DNA from: Thermohalobaculum sp050331335
GTDB taxonomy: Bacteria > Pseudomonadota > Alphaproteobacteria > Rhodobacterales > Rhodobacteraceae
Direction: 5' to 3'
NCBI GenBank assembly: GCA_050331335.1
Contig: JBHJGY010000014.1
Span: 1-64,000, forward strand
DNA length: 64,000 bases
In this document: one piece after another, positions 25,672 through 32,172 of the stretch
How positions within the stretch are numbered: position 1 is the stretch's first letter
How the letters are laid out: the number at the start of each line of letters is the position of its first letter
The notes under the pieces: model-generated
Databases searched by the model: none
Told to the model about the DNA's origin: nothing
What the model saw: only the letters and a program-made list of their open reading frames with translations
Made by a program: the position numbers and the translations under genes

Positions 25672-26231
25672 CAGCCTTCGCCCTCTGACACCGAGATCTG
25701 GCCGCGGATCTCGAGCACGCCGTTCGTGACCCAATGGCTCAGGCTTCCGGGGTCGAGCCCATTCGGCAAAGGAACCTCGATGCATGCCGGAGCCGGACCG
25801 GCAATCTTTATCTCCAGCGTCGCCGCGTCCACGGCGATGGAGACCATTTCTGCGGCCAGTCCAGGCCGTTGACAGACGGCCACCCAAACGCCGTCCTCGA
25901 CGATGGTCTCGACCTCAAGCGTCGCCGGCTCGTCCTGCGTTGACGGCGGCTGAGGCGCGCTCTGCTCAGCACCAGCTGTCGGACCGCGCGACACGCCGGC
26001 AGAGCCCGCGGCAGAGCCGATGTCGGAGGTTCGGACCGATGAGACGACACGAGCCGGGCCCAGGCTGATCTCGAAGGTTTGGGCGGCGGCATCACGATCC
26101 GCCTGGCCATCCTTCGCCGCCGCCGCGATCTCGCTCAAAGCGGCACCGAGGGCACCGCCGAGCGCGCCGAACCGGCGTTCGATCTCCTCCAAAGCGGCTT
26201 TCCCGCGCGGTCCTTGGCCTTTCTTGTTCAT
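25671..26231 (-). CDS. gvpH: GvpH-type Hsp20-like gas vesicle protein
   Basis: The 186-residue protein has an N-terminal helix with LGGALGAALSEIAAAAKDG, a variable linker, then a C-terminal ~90-residue small-heat-shock-like beta domain (EVETIVEDGVWVAVCQRPGL, LEIKIAGPAPACIEVPLP and GVLEIRGQI). The SFEISLGPARVVSSVR-like segment (here TFEISLGPARVV) is typical of GvpH. GvpH is an Hsp20-like chaperone. It overlaps gvpJ and gvpF, so it is made with them. Confidence 0.85.
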   Translation of the reverse strand: MNKKGQGPRGKAALEEIERRFGALGGALGAALSEIAAAAKDGQADRDAAAQTFEISLGPARVVSSVRTSDIGSAAGSAGVSRGPTAGAEQSAPQPPSTQDEPATLEVETIVEDGVWVAVCQRPGLAAEMVSIAVDAATLEIKIAGPAPACIEVPLPNGLDPGSLSHWVTNGVLEIRGQISVSEGEG

Positions 26232-26557
26232 CGCTCCCCCTCGAGGCTCTGCTGCGCATCAGCATGAAATGTCGCGAGACGGGCCTCTAGCGTGCGCAGA
26301 CGCCCGTCGATCGCCGCGAGACTGTCGCCGCGCTCGGCTGGTGCCGTAAGATGCGGATCGTGCTCCCACCAGTTGATGCCAATTTCCTTAGCTTTATCGA
26401 CACTCGCGATGAGCAGCCTTAACTTTATAGATACAAGTTCTATACCGACCAATGACACCGTGACATCGCCGGCTATAACAACTCCTTTGTCAATCACGCG
26501 TTCGAGGATGTCAGCGAGACTGTCGGCATGGATCGCGCTCCCCACTTCAGTGCTCAT
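26228..26557 (-). CDS. gvpJ: gas vesicle protein GvpJ
   Basis: The 109-residue protein carries the GvpA-family core with GvpJ-type end: LADILERVIDKGVVIAGDV, TVSLVGIELVSIKLRLLIASVDKAKEIGINWWEHDP. A ~45-residue helical C-terminal extension (RLRTLEARLATFHAD) follows, absent from GvpA. GvpJ is a minor shell component at vesicle tips. The start overlaps the stop of gvpO. Confidence 0.9.
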   Translation of the reverse strand: MSTEVGSAIHADSLADILERVIDKGVVIAGDVTVSLVGIELVSIKLRLLIASVDKAKEIGINWWEHDPHLTAPAERGDSLAAIDGRLRTLEARLATFHADAQQSLEGER

Positions 26558-26844
26558 GACCGAGCCACCTCCGCGGCCTCGCGCCCGTATCGATGCAAGC
26601 GCTCGACACGCAAGACCGCTCCGGCACGGCTCAAGCTCAACTCATAGGTCGCGAGCAAATCATTGCTGCCGAGCCGCGCCCGAACTTCAAGCACATCGAT
26701 CACCACCCGCCAGCCCTCGCCATCCGGGTTGGCCGACACGACCTGATCAATCGGCAGGTCGGTTAAAAGGGCCAAGCCGTCGCGAGCGCTGGCGATAACC
26801 TCTTGCAGCGTCAGGGCTTCCGGCGGCGCCAGATCTCCTGTCAT
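26554..26844 (-). CDS. gvpO: gas vesicle protein GvpO
   Basis: The 96-residue protein has the GvpO pattern GEGWRVVIDVLEVRARLGSNDLLATYELSLSRAGAVLRVERLHRY, a short beta-rich fold with an N-terminal helix. The start at 26844 gives an ATGA overlap with the upstream small gene. In haloarchaea GvpO affects expression or assembly; its role in bacteria is not well defined. Confidence 0.85.
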   Translation of the reverse strand: MTGDLAPPEALTLQEVIASARDGLALLTDLPIDQVVSANPDGEGWRVVIDVLEVRARLGSNDLLATYELSLSRAGAVLRVERLHRYGREAAEVARS

Positions 26845-27083
26845 TCTCGATCCTCCTCGGTCTCCAGAAGGCGCGCGCAGCACCCGACCACGCGGCGGGC
26901 GGCATCGGCCATCTCGAGTTCCGACTGGGCAAGTTGTCGGCGCAGGCGGGCGATTTCGCCGCTGATCCGCTGACGCGCGAACTCGGCGCGCATCAGCTCG
27001 GTCGCTTGGCCAAGGTTGGACCTGGCCGGACCGCTGCCGCGGGGACGCGGGCGCCGAGGCAACTGGGGAAGCGGGGACTTCAT
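26841..27083 (-). CDS. small coiled-coil gas-vesicle-operon protein
   Basis: The 80-residue protein is basic at the N-terminus (QLPRRPRPRGSGPARSN) and then a single long coiled-coil helix (EFARQRISGEIARLRRQLAQ onward). Two cysteines lie near the end (VGCCARLL). It overlaps gvpN and gvpO by four bases, so it is genuine by context. It matches no Gvp family I know; it is possibly an accessory comparable in size to GvpS/GvpG. Confidence 0.7.
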   Translation of the reverse strand: MKSPLPQLPRRPRPRGSGPARSNLGQATELMRAEFARQRISGEIARLRRQLAQSELEMADAARRVVGCCARLLETEEDRE

Positions 27084-28078
27084 GCGGCGGCCTCCTCGCT
27101 GGGGGAACGGTCTGTTGCGGTGCGGAGGATCTCGTCACGCAACGCCGCGAGGTGGCGCGCGCGTTCGGCCCGATCGCCGCCCGGGCAACGCGCTTCGAGA
27201 ACGTCGAGACAGACTTGGACGAATCTCTCGTCGCCAGCATTTGGCGGGATCTCTAGGCTGTGGATGATCTTGCCGATCATGATGGCCGTCCTGATCGAGG
27301 GTGGGTTAGCGCCTGGCGCGGCTTTGCGGACGGCGCGTAGCAGGCGCACGATGGCCGATGCGGCCTTGCGCGCGACGCCGGTACGGAAGGCGACGATCCC
27401 CGCTTCGGTCTCGGGCCCGCAAAGCGACACATCGACGGAGACCATACGGTCGAACAGGGCGTCGGGTGTGGCTTGGACACCTGAATACTCGTCGGGGTTG
27501 GAGGTGAGGATGGCGCGAAAGGCAGGATGGGCGCGCACCAGGCGTGCGTCGCGCAGCGGGCTGGTTAAATGAAGCACCCGCTCCTCAAGCACTGAAAGCA
27601 GGATGTTATTGGTCTCGGCCGGGGCGCGAGTGAACTCGTCATAAACCAGAGTGTGACCCTCGATCATCGCCTTGGTCAGCACACCGTCCGCCCAAAGCGC
27701 GCGCGCCTCCTCCTTGATCCGCGCGACCCGATGGACATAGCGGTCATGCACGCGCTCGGTGACCCGACCGACTTCCCGACCCACGAGATCGGCCGAACTC
27801 AGGCCGCGGTCACCTGTCACGACGCTTACCGGGCGGCCGAGTTCATGGGCGACACGCAGGGCCAACGTGGTCTTCCCCATCCCGGCACGCCCCCGGAAAT
27901 GAACCGGAATGCCGAGGCCGAGATAAAGATGTGCCCGACTTCTCAGGGAGGCGATCTCCCCATCGACATAAAGGTCGGGCATCTGCGCGACCGACGCTGC
28001 ACCCCGATCCTCAACTGGGTCGTGGGCCGCCTCGGCTGGTTCTGCGCTGTCCGATCTCGCCACTGGGTCACCTCGCAT
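27080..28078 (-). CDS. gvpN: gas vesicle protein GvpN (MoxR-like AAA ATPase)
   Basis: The 332-residue protein belongs to the MoxR-like AAA group. Walker A is FRGRAGMGKTTLALRVA (residues ~61-77), then RGLSSADLVGR, the Walker B region HTLVYDEFTRAPAETNN, and LTSNPDEYSGV. A conserved helical C-terminal region follows. The ~45-residue N-terminus is variable, so a start at 27982 is possible. GvpN is present in almost all gas-vesicle clusters and promotes vesicle enlargement. Confidence 0.93.
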   Translation of the reverse strand: MRGDPVARSDSAEPAEAAHDPVEDRGAASVAQMPDLYVDGEIASLRSRAHLYLGLGIPVHFRGRAGMGKTTLALRVAHELGRPVSVVTGDRGLSSADLVGREVGRVTERVHDRYVHRVARIKEEARALWADGVLTKAMIEGHTLVYDEFTRAPAETNNILLSVLEERVLHLTSPLRDARLVRAHPAFRAILTSNPDEYSGVQATPDALFDRMVSVDVSLCGPETEAGIVAFRTGVARKAASAIVRLLRAVRKAAPGANPPSIRTAIMIGKIIHSLEIPPNAGDERFVQVCLDVLEARCPGGDRAERARHLAALRDEILRTATDRSPSEEAAA

Positions 28079-28115
28079 TTCTTACGAACCGCCTCCAAGT
28101 CCTAGCGCCCGGAGG

Positions 28116-28613
28116 TTAACAAAGCCTCTCAGGGGTCGATTTCGCTGCAAGCTCGGGCCACTGCGCGGCACACTCGCCGACCAACTCGTCGAAAAGGCTC
28201 GCGACCGCCCCACGCCTGGCCGATCGTGACACCCGGTGGGCGGCCATGCGGGCCGTGAGCCTGCGCCCAGGCTTGGGATCGCCGGGGCTGTCACGGCTGA
28301 TCGGGGCCGCTGCTTGCAGTACGCCGATCGCCGCCTCGAGAGACATTGCGCGATCCGCGCGCGACCGGCGCCAGCCCCGCTCGGTTTCGAGAACGTGGAC
28401 GACATAACCGCTTGGACGACAGCGCCAGAGCGCGATGCGAACCGTTCGGCCCGCCACGCTGCCCCGGCACAAGAAAAGCCGGCGGCCCCGGAAGCGCAGC
28501 GGTGTCCCCCCCGCCCGGCCGATCACCACGACTTCGCTTTCGCCCCCGTCAATCGGATGCAGGTCCTGCGCGTTCAACTCAGCGGGACACGCCGCTGGCA
28601 AAGGCTCGGACAT
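28116..28613 (-). CDS. uncharacterised protein, first of a three-member paralogue set (A)
   Basis: The 165-residue protein is unrecognised. It contains the pattern G-x-x-P-L-x-F-x-G-x-x-L at residues 35-46, then a strand RIALWRC and a helix AMSLEAAIGVLQAA. This layout recurs in the proteins at 30008-30493 and 30490-31098, and I infer common descent. It is the first gene of the gas-vesicle operon, 37 bases upstream of gvpN and about 60 bases after pcl. The C-terminal ~50 residues are helical and basic. Confidence 0.7.
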   Translation of the reverse strand: MSEPLPAACPAELNAQDLHPIDGGESEVVVIGRAGGTPLRFRGRRLFLCRGSVAGRTVRIALWRCRPSGYVVHVLETERGWRRSRADRAMSLEAAIGVLQAAAPISRDSPGDPKPGRRLTARMAAHRVSRSARRGAVASLFDELVGECAAQWPELAAKSTPERLC

Positions 28614-28655
28614 CGTCTCTCGCGCTCCTTGTCAAGGCCGCCGACACAGGGCCAA

Positions 28656-28670
28656 GGCCGCTACGCGGCC
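28656..28670 (-). other. short GC hairpin between pcl and the gvp operon
   Basis: A perfect 6+6 stem GGCCGC/GCGGCC around TAC lies 3 bases after the pcl stop. No T run follows, so it may only trim or attenuate read-through from the pyp/pcl genes into the gas-vesicle operon. Confidence 0.35.
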
Positions 28671-28673
28671 ATG

Positions 28674-30011
28674 CTACTCGGGCTGCCAATCAGCAGGCTT
28701 GCCCAACGGATCCAGCGGGATGGTCCGCCCAATGGTGAATGAAACCGGCCGCTCGGGCGGACTAAGCACCCGGACCGCCTGCTGCCGAAGGACAGCGGCA
28801 AATGCCTCTGGTTGCGCGAGCCGACGCCGATCAGCGGGCACCACGAATGCCTTGAGGCGCTGCGCCGTTCCGGTCGCGTGAAGGCGGACGGCACAGTCCT
28901 GGACGGCAGGATCGGCCATCAGAGCGCGCCGAACGCGCTCGGGATGGACGGTGACGCCCCCGATTTGGACCGCATGATCCGCGCGTCCCAACACGCTGAA
29001 GCGCCCAACGCCCGCGCGGACCAAACGGTCCGGGGGCGCGAGGCGAAGGCCCGTCCCGCGACGATGGAAAACCGGGGGGTCGGCCTCTTGCATTGCGATA
29101 TGGGGCAAGGGCAAAAAGCCGATATCGGGTTCGGACCGGTAGCCTATGCCGGCGGTCTCGGTGGCACCATAGATTTCGGTGAGCGCGCCGAGCCCGGCTT
29201 GGGCGAGATCGCGCCAAAGGGCCGGCGGTGCCGGCGCGGTCGAGCTCACCCCGCGGATCCCGGGCCCAAGCCGCGCGCCGCTTTGGAGAAACACCGACCA
29301 GAGAAATGGCGTCGCAATCACGAGATCGCCATTGCCGGCCAGCCGGGCGAGCGCCGCCGGCGCGCCGCCGCACAGATCCTCGACTGGCCAGCCATGCATA
29401 GCGGGGCCGAGAACGGTGAAAAGAAAGCCGTAGATGTGATGTGGCGGTACGAGCGAGACCACCCGTTGCACGCCTGGAAAGAGCGACCGCTGGCAGGCTA
29501 CCTCGGCGAGCAGGTCGGTCGCTGCGTGTGACACGGTCTTGGGGTCGCCGGTCGAGCCTGAGGTGTCGAAGGCGAGATGCGGGTCGGTGCCAGTCGGGAC
29601 ACGCCGCAATCCTTCCGCCACGATCTCGCACCAAGCGCCCAGGCTCCGCTCGATGAGAAGGTAGTCCTCGACCCCGCTGCGGTGCAACTCGAATGCCCGG
29701 GTCACCCGCGCTGCAAGCTGAAGTCGCTCCAGGCTATCGACGCCGAGGCCGTCCTCGTCGATCCCGGTCGCGGGATGCCAACCCCGCCAAGTCTGCGCTT
29801 GGAGCGCGGCCCCCCGCCGGCGTCCCATCTCATCGGCGAGGAGCGATGCAATCGGACGCATCAGCGTGTCAACGGGCGCGCGGCCGAGGCAATCGGCGAG
29901 GCAGGTCTCGCCTGCCAAACTGGGGTCGCCCCCTGATGCCGCGAGGGTGCCGCCGGGAAGATCCGCGCCGGCGACGCCCAAGCCCTGCGAGGTCCCGGCT
30001 GGAAGGCTCAC
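28674..30011 (-). CDS. pcl: p-coumarate:CoA ligase for PYP chromophore
   Basis: The 445-residue enzyme is a member of the AMP-forming acyl-CoA ligase superfamily. It has FDTSGSTGDPK near residues 148-158 (P-loop), PPHHIYGF, EIYGATETAGIGYR, and C-terminal FSVLGRADHAVQIGG and IPLDPLGKPAD. In Rhodobacter and Halorhodospira a similar enzyme activates p-coumarate, which is then attached to PYP. The chain is shorter than plant 4CL (~540), as known for bacterial pcl. It starts at a GTG overlapping the upstream stop. Together with the TAL gene it would give the full chromophore pathway. Confidence 0.88.
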   Translation of the reverse strand: MSLPAGTSQGLGVAGADLPGGTLAASGGDPSLAGETCLADCLGRAPVDTLMRPIASLLADEMGRRRGAALQAQTWRGWHPATGIDEDGLGVDSLERLQLAARVTRAFELHRSGVEDYLLIERSLGAWCEIVAEGLRRVPTGTDPHLAFDTSGSTGDPKTVSHAATDLLAEVACQRSLFPGVQRVVSLVPPHHIYGFLFTVLGPAMHGWPVEDLCGGAPAALARLAGNGDLVIATPFLWSVFLQSGARLGPGIRGVSSTAPAPPALWRDLAQAGLGALTEIYGATETAGIGYRSEPDIGFLPLPHIAMQEADPPVFHRRGTGLRLAPPDRLVRAGVGRFSVLGRADHAVQIGGVTVHPERVRRALMADPAVQDCAVRLHATGTAQRLKAFVVPADRRRLAQPEAFAAVLRQQAVRVLSPPERPVSFTIGRTIPLDPLGKPADWQPE

Positions 30012-30493
30012 GCGGAGTTCTCGAGCTCGTAAAGGATTTCGCCGAGCAGCCCGCCATATTGGTGTTGCGCCGCCTGTGCTTTGGCCATCAGAGAGAAACC
30101 ATGCGCCGCAAGCTCTGCCGGACTGGCCTGGGTCTCATCGGCAAACATCTGGACCCGAATGTCTTCTGACGCGTCATAGGCCTCTAGCTTGTCCAAGGCG
30201 GCGTCGAAGGTCTCGACCTCCCAGGCCCGAGCCCGGTCGCGCTCGTCCTCGGAGCGGAAGAATATTCGGACAGCGGCGACAAAGCGCTGTTCGGTGGTGC
30301 GGTACAGATTGATCTCGTACCAATAGGGGGCTCCGGGTACATAGCTCATGGCCATGCAGAGCTCGATGCCCTCGAAGTTGAGGGGTTTTGCGCCGCTGCG
30401 CATGATTTTGAACGCGGTCGCTTGTTGGGACAGGCGGGGCGCATCGGCTTCGGCACCGGTGTCCTGCATGTCGAAGGGGGACATCTGGTTCAT
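30008..30493 (-). CDS. uncharacterised protein, second of the paralogue set (B)
   Basis: The 161-residue protein is unrecognised. It has the G-x-x-P-L-x-F-x-G-x-x-L pattern at residues 34-45 followed by YEINLYRTTEQRFVAAVRIFF and an EVETFDAALDKLEAY helix. This order is also seen in proteins A and C of the set. It ends in a helical C-terminal segment. Both sides overlap by four bases (GTGA with pcl, ATGA with the upstream gene), so its place between pyp and pcl is strict. Confidence 0.72.
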   Translation of the reverse strand: MNQMSPFDMQDTGAEADAPRLSQQATAFKIMRSGAKPLNFEGIELCMAMSYVPGAPYWYEINLYRTTEQRFVAAVRIFFRSEDERDRARAWEVETFDAALDKLEAYDASEDIRVQMFADETQASPAELAAHGFSLMAKAQAAQHQYGGLLGEILYELENSA

Positions 30494-31098
30494 GGCGTTC
30501 CTCCAAGATCGAGGGGTGACGGCGCGATGGGGGCGGCCCGAACGAGGGCCTCTGCGAGCTTATGCAGATCGCGCTCAAGCTGGCCGGCTGCGGATTGCAG
30601 CATCTCCGAAGCCGGCGCACTCTCCGCTGCAAGCCAGGCCCAGGCGGTCGAGGGCTCGTGATCAGCGACCACCTCGGCAATGCTCTGGGCGCCGGTCAGG
30701 TGAACGACGCGATGGAGCGGGCGGAGGGGCAATCCCTCCGGCACGCTTAGAGTTATTGTCAAGTAAAGCCGTGTCGTTGTGTCGGCATAAAGCGCGAGTT
30801 CTTGCCGAAGCGGCTTGGCCCAGCCGCGGAGTCGCGTCTCGATCGATCGGCGCGCGAGGCATAGGCCCGAGAAGGTCAAGGGACGCCGGCCGTCGCGGCG
30901 CAGGCGCCACCCCCGGGCCCAAGGGCGGATCAGCCTGGCCAGATCCAAGGGAGGCGCGGCCCTCTCCCGGGACGGCTCAGGCAACGCCGCGGCGGTCGCC
31001 TCGCGACCCCGCCGGCTCGCAAGGAACAACCGGCGCAGCTCATCGCTGACGACGACATGCGCCTGTGTCTGCGAGGGTTCCACGGCCTTATCCTGCAA
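30490..31098 (-). CDS. uncharacterised protein, third of the paralogue set (C)
   Basis: The 202-residue protein is unrecognised. Its first ~55 residues are variable and basic. Then come G-x-x-P-L-x-F-x-G-x-x-L at 70-81, ELALYADTTTRLYLTITLSV and VVHLTGAQSIAEVVAD, matching in order the corresponding elements of proteins A and B. It ends in a helix of 40 residues. It is 13 bases downstream of pyp and overlaps B by four bases. Confidence 0.7.
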   Translation of the reverse strand: MQDKAVEPSQTQAHVVVSDELRRLFLASRRGREATAAALPEPSRERAAPPLDLARLIRPWARGWRLRRDGRRPLTFSGLCLARRSIETRLRGWAKPLRQELALYADTTTRLYLTITLSVPEGLPLRPLHRVVHLTGAQSIAEVVADHEPSTAWAWLAAESAPASEMLQSAAGQLERDLHKLAEALVRAAPIAPSPLDLGGTP

Positions 31099-31111
31099 GC
31101 TTTGGTCGGTC

Positions 31112-31486
31112 TCAGGCGCGCTTGACGAAGATCCAGCAGGATTTGCCGTCGCCCGCCGCCTTCAAGTGGATTCGAACCTTCACATCCGCGCCTTTATAGC
31201 CGAACTGATAATCGAACAGCGTGTTCACCTGACCGGTCTTCGCGAATTTCAAGAACTCGCCATGGAAGCGCTTGCCCTTCGCGCAGGGAGCCAGCTCGTT
31301 GAAGAAGTTCTTGCCGATCACGTTTTCTGGCTTGCGGCCAGCGATCAGCCCCTCGGCCTTGTTGTATTTGAGCACTTTGCCGCTGCGATCGACCAGGATC
31401 GCTCCGAATGGCAGATATTCCGCACGACGCGGCTCCGCCTGCAAGATGTTGTCGATGTCGCTGGCACCGAACGGGATGATTTCCAT
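31112..31486 (-). CDS. pyp: photoactive yellow protein
   Basis: The 124-residue PAS-fold blue-light photoreceptor uses a p-coumaroyl thioester. It begins MEIIPFGASDIDNILQ. Key residues are Y41, E45 and R51 (Y42, E46, R52 in Halorhodospira numbering) and the chromophore cysteine C68 in NELAPCAKGKRFHGEFLKF. Position 49 is Ala where Halorhodospira has Thr50, as in Rhodobacter PYP. The start at 31486 has GAGGA seven bases upstream, and longer in-frame starts are rejected since PYP begins here. It is first in a run with two unknown genes, pcl and the gas-vesicle operon. Confidence 0.97.
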   Translation of the reverse strand: MEIIPFGASDIDNILQAEPRRAEYLPFGAILVDRSGKVLKYNKAEGLIAGRKPENVIGKNFFNELAPCAKGKRFHGEFLKFAKTGQVNTLFDYQFGYKGADVKVRIHLKAAGDGKSCWIFVKRA

Positions 31487-31508
31487 GTCGAGATCCTCTC
31501 GGCTGTGG

Positions 31509-31943
31509 TCAGTCGGTCGGGGAAACGTCGAAGGCACCATCGACGTTTGACAAAAAACTGCCGTGGCGCGTTTTCGACTGATCGACGAGGCGCTCCATGC
31601 AGTCGCGCAGCCCCTCGCCATGGGGGTTCGGCTGTTTGTGTGGCGAGGTCCAGCGGTAATCGAGCGTGCCCAGGGTCACCAGGCATTGGGGCACTTCTTC
31701 GAAACGGCTGCCCGCATCGTATTGTGCGATGTCGAGGTCGACTTCTTCCGCCTCTCCAAGCTCGACCAAGGTCTGGATCTCCATCAGTCTGCCCTCGATA
31801 TCGGCCTTAGCGGCCTTCGAGATGATGTCGGCCGCGGCCTCCAAGACCCATTCGACATGCGCTCCGCGCACGACAAGGCCGAGATCGTCGAGCATGAACT
31901 CGTAGCGTGCGTTCGCCTTCGACAGGCGACCGATCTCTTCCAT
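31509..31943 (-). CDS. uncharacterised protein upstream of pyp
   Basis: The 144-residue protein is acidic and unrecognised: YEFMLDDLGLVVRGAHVEWVLEAAADIISKAAKADIEGRL then a short beta stretch (PQCLVTLGTLDYRW) and a polar tail. It has no signal or membrane segments. GGGAGAG precedes the start at 31943. Its stop lies 22 bases upstream of pyp on the same strand, so the two are probably co-transcribed. Its start faces the TAL gene across a 229-base intergenic region. Confidence 0.7.
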   Translation of the reverse strand: MEEIGRLSKANARYEFMLDDLGLVVRGAHVEWVLEAAADIISKAAKADIEGRLMEIQTLVELGEAEEVDLDIAQYDAGSRFEEVPQCLVTLGTLDYRWTSPHKQPNPHGEGLRDCMERLVDQSKTRHGSFLSNVDGAFDVSPTD

Positions 31944-32172
31944 AGCGGCTCTCCCTTGCATAATTGGCGGCGATCCTCATCGGGGTTTCCACCAAGCTGT
32001 GCGTTCTTATTAGGATCCGCGCGTTAAAAATCCCCTGCCTCACAAAAAATAAAAATCCTGCCTGCTCAGACATTTTTATACTAGTTTTGATCAATTTTTT
32101 CATGCGCGTAGGTTTACGTTTTCTTTGCGTTATCCCGAAAGAATGGCGAAGATAACAGGGAATGAGGACAGC
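31944..32172. promoter_or_regulatory. divergent intergenic region between pyp operon and TAL
   Basis: This is one of the most AT-rich stretches of the window (TA-rich at 32020-32110). TATACT at 32077-32082 is a fair -10 for TAL, but no clear -35 lies at the right spacing. TTGATCAA at 32087-32094 is palindromic but lacks the FNR-type spacer. Both the pyp-led operon and TAL must start here, so joint light or oxygen control is likely to act in this region. Confidence 0.55.

Noticed and set aside
32087..32094. TTGATCAA as an FNR site before TAL
   Set aside because: The FNR consensus needs a 4-base spacer between the half sites; here the halves are fused.
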